Below the pieces are notes generated by a model. That model did no database searches. It saw only the letters and a list, made by a program, of their open reading frames with translations, and was not told the origin of the DNA. This document shows, in pieces, positions 14,616 through 20,401 of a DNA stretch of 20,401 bases. How positions within the stretch are numbered: the stretch's first letter is position 1; each line of letters starts with the position of its first letter. The stretch is from Candidatus Dadabacteria bacterium (GTDB lineage Bacteria; Desulfobacterota_D; UBA1144; Nemesobacterales; UBA2774), in NCBI GenBank assembly GCA_004356555.1, contig SMWY01000068.1, forward strand, positions 1-20,401. The letters are read 5' to 3'. A program made the position numbers and the translations under genes.

Positions 14616-15146
14616 TCAATAAATTTCCAAAATATACTTCACAATCTCTTTCGCCATACTTTCATAAATGTCTTTAGCCATAAAACCCATAGAGCTAAAA
14701 CCGTTTATCTCACCTGTTGCTATCTCATTTCCAGTGGCTTTATCCAGTAGTGCCAACTTAATTGTGATTGAAACTTCACCAAACTTAATCCCCCCTCCTT
14801 CAAAACTTATATCAGAACTCGGCCTGTACTCCGCAACTTCTCCTAAGATTATCACCGTATCGGATGCGGGAATATTGGTGATATCAGAGTTGCTAACTTC
14901 TTTAAACTTGTTCTTAGTATCAAGAAGCGCAGCAGATTCAGCCGGTATTTTAGTTAAAGCCTCTTTGGGGAAATCCTCTATCTCGGTTTCAAAGTTCTCA
15001 AACTGAACGGCCTGGAAGTCCTTTAATTTGGTCCTGGTAGGAGTAAAATAAGACGTGGTCTTAATTTCACCGCAACCTGAAAGAACTAAAGCAAAAAAAG
15101 CGATTGGAACCAGGATGTATAAGATCAAACCCTTTTTCTTTTTCAT
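14616..15146 (-). CDS. DUF4410-like lipoprotein
   Basis: This 176-residue lipoprotein has a Lys-rich n-region and lipobox L-S-G-C (Cys25). The mature part resembles DUF4410. It has T-V-I-I-L-G-E-V-A-E-Y-R-P, then a Gly-rich stretch and a long strand pair with L-L-D-K-A-T-G-N-E-I-A-T-G-E-I-N-G, and ends in an amphipathic helix. The role of the family is unknown; assignment is from pattern memory. ATG 15146 has GGAGG 11 bases upstream, a little far. The 79-base gap to greA allows its own promoter, but I see no strong one. Confidence 0.72.
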   Translation of the reverse strand: MKKKKGLILYILVPIAFFALVLSGCGEIKTTSYFTPTRTKLKDFQAVQFENFETEIEDFPKEALTKIPAESAALLDTKNKFKEVSNSDITNIPASDTVIILGEVAEYRPSSDISFEGGGIKFGEVSITIKLALLDKATGNEIATGEINGFSSMGFMAKDIYESMAKEIVKYILEIY

Positions 15147-15225
15147 TTATATTTGAGCCTCCGTAGAAAATGAGTAGTATAAAATATCATACTTAAACCA
15201 CTTCATAAAGCCATTATAATTTATT

Positions 15226-15702
15226 CTAAGAGATATTTAATACGACGAATTCTCTGACTCCTCCAGGCGCCTGTACTACAACATCATCATCAACCTGTTT
15301 TCCTATAAGCGCCCGCCCTATTGGAGATGTGATCGAAATCATGCCGTTTTCAGGCTCTGACTCATCAGGTCCTACAAGTTGATAAGTTACAGTCTCACCA
15401 GTGTCCAGGTCTTCAAGCTCAACATGAAGCCCGAAAGTTACTCTGTCTTTATTTTTTAGCTTTGCAGGATCAATTATTTCAGCCCTGCTTAATTTGCTAT
15501 CAAGCTCCTGAATCCGACCTTCAACAAAAGATTGTCTGTTCTTTGCCGTTTCATATTCTGCATTCTCAGATAGATCGCCTAGAGATCTAGCGTATTCTAT
15601 TGATTTTATTACCTCGGGTCTTTCTATAGTTTTTAAGCGATGCAGTTCCTCCTGCAATTTCTTGTGCCCATTAGGTGTCATAGGAACTCTATCAATTGAC
15701 AC
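15226..15702 (-). CDS. greA: Transcription elongation factor GreA
   Basis: GreA enters the secondary channel of RNA polymerase and stimulates cleavage of backtracked RNA. The protein is 158 residues, the same length as E. coli GreA. An N-terminal coiled coil (about 10-75) carries the tip motif D-L-S-E-N-A-E-Y (Asp43 and Glu46 being the acidic residues for cleavage). A C-terminal FKBP-like domain (about 80-158) includes S-P-I-G-R-A-L-I-G-K. I chose GTG 15702, preceded by GGAGG at 8 bases. A TTG at 15717 would overlap that site, and ATG 15681 is a shorter option. It follows carB by 59 bases. Confidence 0.96.
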   Translation of the reverse strand: MSIDRVPMTPNGHKKLQEELHRLKTIERPEVIKSIEYARSLGDLSENAEYETAKNRQSFVEGRIQELDSKLSRAEIIDPAKLKNKDRVTFGLHVELEDLDTGETVTYQLVGPDESEPENGMISITSPIGRALIGKQVDDDVVVQAPGGVREFVVLNIS

Positions 15703-15761
15703 GATGCATACCTCCAATTATATCCGTCGATAAAATAATTTAGAACTCTTATTATACAACA

Positions 15762-18700
15762 TCAATAGTAGTCCTGAATAGCTTTTACATCCAGACCTTC
15801 CTTTATCATAACTTCAATAGCTCCTGCAGCAGCCCTAGAAGCTGCAATGGTTGTAAAATAGGGAAGTCTATGAATAATTGAAGTCCTTCTGATTGAGTAG
15901 GACTGGGCGACCTCATTTTCGCCAAAGGTCGTATTGATAACTAACTGAATTTCTCCATTTTTAATGTGATCTACAACGTGTGGTCTACCTTCACTCACCT
16001 TCTTCACAAACTTGCAGTTCAATCCGGAATTTTCAAAATATGCAGATGTTCCCCTTGTTGCCATTATGTTAAACCCGAGTTCGGACAGTTTTTTGGCTAT
16101 CAAGTAAGCTTGAGGTTTATCGTCGTCCTTTACACTTATAAACGCCGTTCCTGAAAGAGGGAGTTCATTCCCAGCTGCAATTTGAGATTTCGCAAATGCC
16201 CTTCTTATGTCCGTATCGATCCCCATCACCTCGCCTGTGGACTTCATTTCGGGCCCAAGTATCGTATCGACACCCTGGAATTTCACAAAAGGAAAAACTG
16301 ATTCCTTGACGCATATATGATTGGGAACTATTTCTTGGGTGAACCCTAGTTCATCTAAAGTTTTTCCTATCATGACTTTAGTACCTAGTTTCGCAAGAGG
16401 AACTCCGATAGCTTTACTTACAAATGGAATTGTACGGCTAGCTCTGGGATTGACCTCAATTATATAAACTTCCCAATCTTTAACAGCAAATTGAATATTT
16501 ACTAAACCTTTAATACTCAGAGCTAGAGCAAGCTTTTTGGTCTGCCTTTTAATCTCCTCTATTACCAAATTCTCAATTGAAAACGGCGGGAGCACCATTG
16601 CACTGTCTCCCGAATGAACCCCGGCTTCCTCTATATGTTCTAAAACTCCTCCAACAACGACCGTCTTACCATCACATATAGCATCAACATCAATCTCTTT
16701 TGCGTCTTTAAGAAATTTATCTATTAGGATTGGATGATTTGGGGATACTCTAACCGCCTCAGTTATATATCTTTTAAGTGCCTCTTCTTTATATACAATC
16801 TCCATTGCCCTGCCCCCAAGGACATAAGAGGGCCTTACCACAATCGGGTAACCGATATCCTTAGCTATTTGGAATGCTTCTTCCTGGCTCCTGGCAATAC
16901 CACTTTGTGGTTGCTTAAGCCCAAGTTTTAGGACCAGATCTCTGAATCTTTCTCTATCTTCAGCAAGATCTATACTGTCAGGAGATGTTCCTATTATATT
17001 TACACCATGTTTTTCAAGTGGGATCGCAAGTTTAAGGGGGGTCTGGCCTCCCAGGTGGACAATGACACCCCACGGATTTTCCCTATCAATTATTGATAAA
17101 GTATCTTCCAGGGTGATGGGTTCGAAATAAAGCCTGTCCGACGTATCATAATCTGTACTTACCGTCTCCGGGTTACAGTTCACCATAATTGACTCAAACC
17201 CTTCTTCCTTCAAAGAATATGCCGCGTGAACACAGCAATAATCAAACTCTATTCCCTGACCAATCCTGTTTGGGCCTCCTCCTAGAATCATTACCTTCTT
17301 TTTCTTTGTAGGCGGAGCTTCATCCTCCATTTCATAAGTTGAATACAGATAAGGAGTGTAGGCTTCAAACTCAGCAGCGCAGGTATCGACCATCTTGTAA
17401 ACTGACTTTATGTTGCCTTTTTGCCTTAAGGCTCTTACCTCATCCTCTGCTTTTCCCAATAGCTCACCGATTCGGATATCTGAAAACCCGTATTCTTTTG
17501 CAAGCTTTAGTAAGTCAAACCCTACCTGGCCATCAGTCTCTTTAAGTCTACTTTCGAGATCCAATATCTGCTTTAAATTTTGTAAAAACCATCTGTCTAT
17601 ATATGTCAGATTAAATATTTCTTCTATATCCATTCCAGCTCTGAAGGCATCCGCCACGTACCACAACCTCTCAGAGTTAGGAGTTCTTAGCTTCTCACGT
17701 ATTAATTCTGTGTCCTGCGTTATTGATTCAAAGCCCCAGGAATCAATCTCTAGTGAGCGGAGCGCTTTTTGAAGAGATTCCTTAAAGGTCCTGCCTATTG
17801 CCATGACCTCTCCGACAGATTTCATTTGTGTTGTGAGTGTGTGGTCGGTTTGAGGGAACTTTTCAAATGTAAACCTTGGAATTTTAGTAACCACATAATC
17901 AATAGTGGGCTCAAATGATGCCGGGGTATATCTAGTTATATCATTTGAAATTTCATCCAGCGTATAACCTACCGCGAGTTTGGCTGCAATCTTAGCTATC
18001 GGGAATCCTGTAGCCTTTGAAGCAAGAGCTGAGCTCCTAGAAACCCTAGGATTCATCTCTATCACCACCATAGTGCCGTCTTCTGGATTGAGACCGAACT
18101 GAATGTTTGATCCGCCTGTATCAACACCGATTTCTCTAATTATAGCAATCGATGCATCACGCATTCTTTGATACTCTTTATCTGTAAGGGTCTGTGAAGG
18201 GACTACGGTTATACTGTCCCCGGTATGAACACCCATGGGATCAAAATTTTCTATGGAGCAGATGATTACAACGTTATCCGCTGTGTCACGCATTACCTCA
18301 AGCTCATATTCCTTCCATCCAAAAACAGACTGCTCTACTAGTATTTCGGTAGACGGGCTTAAATCGAGGCCGGATTTTGCGAATTCTTTATATTCCTCTT
18401 TGTTGTATGCAACACTCCCGCCTGCACCTCCAAGTGTAAAAGAAGGCCTGATTATGACCGGGTAGCCAATCTCTTCTACTACCTTCCAAGCCTCCTCCAT
18501 CGAATGAGCTATGCCGCTCCTTGGAACCTTGAGCCCTATCTTTATCATAGCGTCTTTAAAGAGCTCACGGTTTTCAGCTTTTTTTATAGCATGTAATTTT
18601 GCCCCGATTAATTCTACTTCATACTTATCAAGCACACCCGACTCGGCAAGATCAACAGCAATGTTTAGCGCAGTTTGACCTCCAAGAGTTGGTAGGAGAG

Positions 18701-18953
18701 CTTGAGGGCGCTCTTTCTCGATGATTTTTTCGACAATATCAGGATGAATGGGTTCGATATATGTACGGTCGGCAAAGGTCGGATCGGTCATTATTGTCGC
18801 AGGATTGCTATTTACAAGAACAATCCTGTAACCCTCTTCTTTAAGTGCTTTACACGCTTGGGTGCCGGAATAGTCAAACTCGCATGCTTGCCCTATTACT
18901 ATAGGCCCTGAGCCAATTATGAGTATGGTTTCAATATCTGTACGTTTAGGCAT
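15762..18953 (-). CDS. carB: Carbamoyl-phosphate synthase large subunit
   Basis: CarB makes carbamoyl phosphate from bicarbonate, ammonia (delivered from glutamine by CarA) and two ATP, feeding pyrimidine and arginine synthesis. The protein is 1063 residues, close to the usual 1070. The two ATP-grasp halves are visible: one starts L-I-I-G-S-G-P-I-V-I-G-Q at residue 11, the other M-I-L-G-G-G-P-N-R-I-G-Q at about 558. The oligomerisation region (about 400-550) lies between them. The last 130 residues form the MGS-like allosteric domain (S-G-T-A-F-I-S-V start, T-R-G-T-S-A). No truncation or frameshift is seen. There is no clear ribosome-binding site before ATG 18953. carA is not in the window. 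Confidence 0.98.
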   Translation of the reverse strand: MPKRTDIETILIIGSGPIVIGQACEFDYSGTQACKALKEEGYRIVLVNSNPATIMTDPTFADRTYIEPIHPDIVEKIIEKERPQALLPTLGGQTALNIAVDLAESGVLDKYEVELIGAKLHAIKKAENRELFKDAMIKIGLKVPRSGIAHSMEEAWKVVEEIGYPVIIRPSFTLGGAGGSVAYNKEEYKEFAKSGLDLSPSTEILVEQSVFGWKEYELEVMRDTADNVVIICSIENFDPMGVHTGDSITVVPSQTLTDKEYQRMRDASIAIIREIGVDTGGSNIQFGLNPEDGTMVVIEMNPRVSRSSALASKATGFPIAKIAAKLAVGYTLDEISNDITRYTPASFEPTIDYVVTKIPRFTFEKFPQTDHTLTTQMKSVGEVMAIGRTFKESLQKALRSLEIDSWGFESITQDTELIREKLRTPNSERLWYVADAFRAGMDIEEIFNLTYIDRWFLQNLKQILDLESRLKETDGQVGFDLLKLAKEYGFSDIRIGELLGKAEDEVRALRQKGNIKSVYKMVDTCAAEFEAYTPYLYSTYEMEDEAPPTKKKKVMILGGGPNRIGQGIEFDYCCVHAAYSLKEEGFESIMVNCNPETVSTDYDTSDRLYFEPITLEDTLSIIDRENPWGVIVHLGGQTPLKLAIPLEKHGVNIIGTSPDSIDLAEDRERFRDLVLKLGLKQPQSGIARSQEEAFQIAKDIGYPIVVRPSYVLGGRAMEIVYKEEALKRYITEAVRVSPNHPILIDKFLKDAKEIDVDAICDGKTVVVGGVLEHIEEAGVHSGDSAMVLPPFSIENLVIEEIKRQTKKLALALSIKGLVNIQFAVKDWEVYIIEVNPRASRTIPFVSKAIGVPLAKLGTKVMIGKTLDELGFTQEIVPNHICVKESVFPFVKFQGVDTILGPEMKSTGEVMGIDTDIRRAFAKSQIAAGNELPLSGTAFISVKDDDKPQAYLIAKKLSELGFNIMATRGTSAYFENSGLNCKFVKKVSEGRPHVVDHIKNGEIQLVINTTFGENEVAQSYSIRRTSIIHRLPYFTTIAASRAAAGAIEVMIKEGLDVKAIQDYY

Positions 18954-19227
18954 TAATTTTTAACTCGAAAAAAAATTGAAACGGAACCTGTAAATTGTTA
19001 TTAATCAGCATAGAACATATGCGCTGAAGAGTGTTATCAGGATTCCCTGATTTATATATCTTCACTGCTCCAAAACTTTCTTAATATGAAGAAATTGCAA
19101 GTAATTTAAGCAACTTACATACCAATGATACTATCGCCTATAGCGTAGGAACTCACATACTTAGGCCATGAGTTTATACCTAAGAATTCAGGAACTATCA
19201 AATATGGCAAGATCGAATTAGGAGGTA
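18954..19227. other. Gap upstream of carB with interlocked inverted repeats
   Basis: This 274-base stretch has no gene. A stem CTA-t-CGC/GCG-TAG lies at 19131-19148. Next to it, AACTCA (19150-19155) pairs with TGAGTT (19169-19174), and CTTAGG (19160-19165) pairs with CCTAAG (19179-19184). The last two pairs interlock, so they form a pseudoknot or are exclusive. TCAGG/CCTGA lies at 19037-19050. It could be a carB leader or operator region or the end of the upstream transcript. No T-run follows, so it is not a standard terminator. Confidence 0.35.
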
Positions 19228-19971
19228 TTAAGACTGGGTAATTTCAGGCTGGGACTCAGTATCAGGCTCTGAGTTGTTTTCACTCTCTCTTTTCTTTAAA
19301 GTACGCATAACATGAACCATTCTCTGAATAGCAGTATAAGAGGAAAAAGCAAGGATAAGTATCAATGCAAGCTTAAATAAATAGTTGTCCTGATGGTAAC
19401 CCATGGCACTTGCAATCTGGTTGCCGAAAAAGTTTAATACCGAGAGAACACCAAGATAAACCACCCTTTCTGTTCTCTGCATAATACCTACTTCACACTT
19501 TACCCCAAGCCCCTCTGCCCGGGCCCGTGTGTAACTGACCATAGTTGTAGATACAAGTATAAAAAATACTATGTATGAAAAAATAGTTCCCTGGAAGAAA
19601 CTAAGTATACCTACATAGATAAACGCCTCTGAAAATCTGTCCAGACATGAATCAAAAAAAGCCCCGCTCTCGCTGTTGATACCTAGGGCCCTAGCAACCC
19701 GCCCATCAAATATATCAAATGTCGAGCCTCCCAGAACCAGGATCCCTGCTACAAAAATCCATCCGAAATGATAGGCCATACCCGTTATTGCTCCGACCAA
19801 GAGTGTAGAAATAGTTAGAATGTTGGGATGAATCTTAATTTGCAGTAGGTAGTCCTCTATAGGCAACGTGAGTAGCAACCACCAGGTTTTAATCCCGCTA
19901 CCTAAAAGTTTTGATGATTGCGGTTCCTGCTTGTTTTTAGACCTTTGTGTAATCTCTTCTGGTTGAGTCAT
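19228..19971 (-). CDS. CDP-alcohol phosphatidyltransferase
   Basis: This 247-residue inner-membrane enzyme moves a phosphatidyl group from CDP-diacylglycerol to an alcohol. The full family motif D-x2-D-G-x2-A-R-x8-G-x3-D-x3-D is present (Asp86, Asp89, Gly90, Ala93, Arg94, Gly103, Asp107, Asp111). About six membrane helices are visible. A further stretch, S-Y-T-R-A-R-A-E-G-L-G, then Q-R-T-E-R-V, resembles phosphatidylinositol-phosphate synthase and PgsA-like members. The acceptor alcohol (glycerol phosphate, inositol phosphate or other) cannot be fixed. The N-terminus is a polar 25-residue extension and the C-terminus an acidic tail. ATG 19971 has no clear ribosome-binding site. It lies 103 bases behind the SPOR gene. 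Confidence 0.85.
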   Translation of the reverse strand: MTQPEEITQRSKNKQEPQSSKLLGSGIKTWWLLLTLPIEDYLLQIKIHPNILTISTLLVGAITGMAYHFGWIFVAGILVLGGSTFDIFDGRVARALGINSESGAFFDSCLDRFSEAFIYVGILSFFQGTIFSYIVFFILVSTTMVSYTRARAEGLGVKCEVGIMQRTERVVYLGVLSVLNFFGNQIASAMGYHQDNYLFKLALILILAFSSYTAIQRMVHVMRTLKKRESENNSEPDTESQPEITQS

Positions 19972-20074
19972 TATGAAAGCCCGTTCTATACCTTAATAAT
20001 ACTGCGGATTAGGGATAACAATATCAGCTTTAGAGTAACCAGGCAAGGACTAGAGGCTAGCGGTTTCCGAACTA

Positions 20075-20401
20075 CTAATTATTGACGGTAATAAATACAG
20101 ACTTAATCCTGGCCTCTTTTTCTTTTATTTTATCACCATAACTAATGGCATCATCTCTAGTAGAGAATGTTCCAACTCTTACCCTATACCAGCGCTTATT
20201 ATCCGGAGACTCCATTTGTTTAATAAAAACCGGATAGCCTTTTGATTTCATTGAGTTCAGAAGCCTATTTGCCTGACTTTGATCTTGAAACGCCCCAATC
20301 TGAACAGTGTACCGACCGCTCGAATCAATTTTTGGCATAGCACTTTTAGCTGGAGTACTACCCTGATTTTCTAAAGGTGATTTTTCGATACTAACTTCAA
20401 G
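20075..20401 (-). CDS. SPOR-domain protein, C-terminal part
   Basis: The frame is open through the right edge of the window, so the start lies outside and the ATG at 20338 is internal. The visible 108 residues are a polar Ser/Pro/Gln linker and then a SPOR domain: Y-T-V-Q-I-G-A-F near the start, a central helix, W-Y-R-V-R-V-G-T-F, and a second helix. SPOR domains bind denuded glycan strands of peptidoglycan, as in FtsN and DamX, usually at division sites. The missing N-terminus probably holds a membrane anchor or signal peptide. The stop is TAA at 20075. Confidence 0.88.
   Translation of the reverse strand, partial: LEVSIEKSPLENQGSTPAKSAMPKIDSSGRYTVQIGAFQDQSQANRLLNSMKSKGYPVFIKQMESPDNKRWYRVRVGTFSTRDDAISYGDKIKEKEARIKSVFITVNN

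Noticed and set aside
19220..19224. AGGAGG-like site on the plus strand near 19220
   Set aside because: No start codon follows at a usable distance, and the sequence is antisense to the end of the phosphatidyltransferase region.

Overview
This window comes from an AT-rich Gram-negative bacterium. The evidence is several lipoproteins with lipoboxes, a periplasm-spanning AsmA/YdbH-like protein, and a relic of an outer-membrane beta-barrel. Clustering of carB and greA near a CDP-alcohol phosphatidyltransferase and a SPOR protein, together with a DUF1318 lipoprotein, resembles Desulfobacterota-type or related candidate lineages. That placement is an impression; no rRNA or other marker fixes it. 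I see no tRNA, rRNA, CRISPR array, insertion sequence or phage gene.

Layout. Nearly all genes run leftward (minus strand). At 1-227 is the start of an isocitrate dehydrogenase gene, preceded by a nine-codon open frame with a strong ribosome-binding site. At 353-1917 one 520-residue lipoprotein gene is split into three frames by two single-base shifts. At 2070-3362 a VTT/DedA-like membrane protein (plus) and a potassium-channel-like protein (minus) converge. At 3532-5079 an extended -10 promoter, a 160-base leader that can fold over its own ribosome-binding site, a 57-residue secreted peptide and an IPT/TIG-like secreted protein lie in line on the plus strand. The peptide and the larger protein share a Thr-rich motif just after their signal peptides. 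At 5111-7075 are a lipoprotein and a pentameric ligand-gated ion channel (minus).

At 7159-7265 a strong hairpin terminator overlaps a 34-codon remnant of an outer-membrane protein C-terminus. At 7287-11697 a YdbH-like protein and a DUF1318 lipoprotein form an operon that parallels E. coli ydbH-ynbE-ydbL and probably belongs to a lipid bridge between the two membranes. A small exported OB-fold protein follows at 11796-12203. Biotin-protein ligase (plus) is at 12363-13163. The leftward block 20401-13183 holds a SPOR protein (cut by the window edge), a CDP-alcohol phosphatidyltransferase, carB, greA, a DUF4410-like lipoprotein, a TPR protein and a small unknown protein.

The cytoplasmic enzymes (Icd, BirA, CarB, GreA) are housekeeping genes. 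The rest is mostly envelope biology: lipid synthesis and transport, ion channels, and lipoproteins of unknown role. The best candidates for something undescribed are the leader/peptide/IPT unit at 3532-5079, the ligand-gated channel, and the twice-shifted lipoprotein gene.
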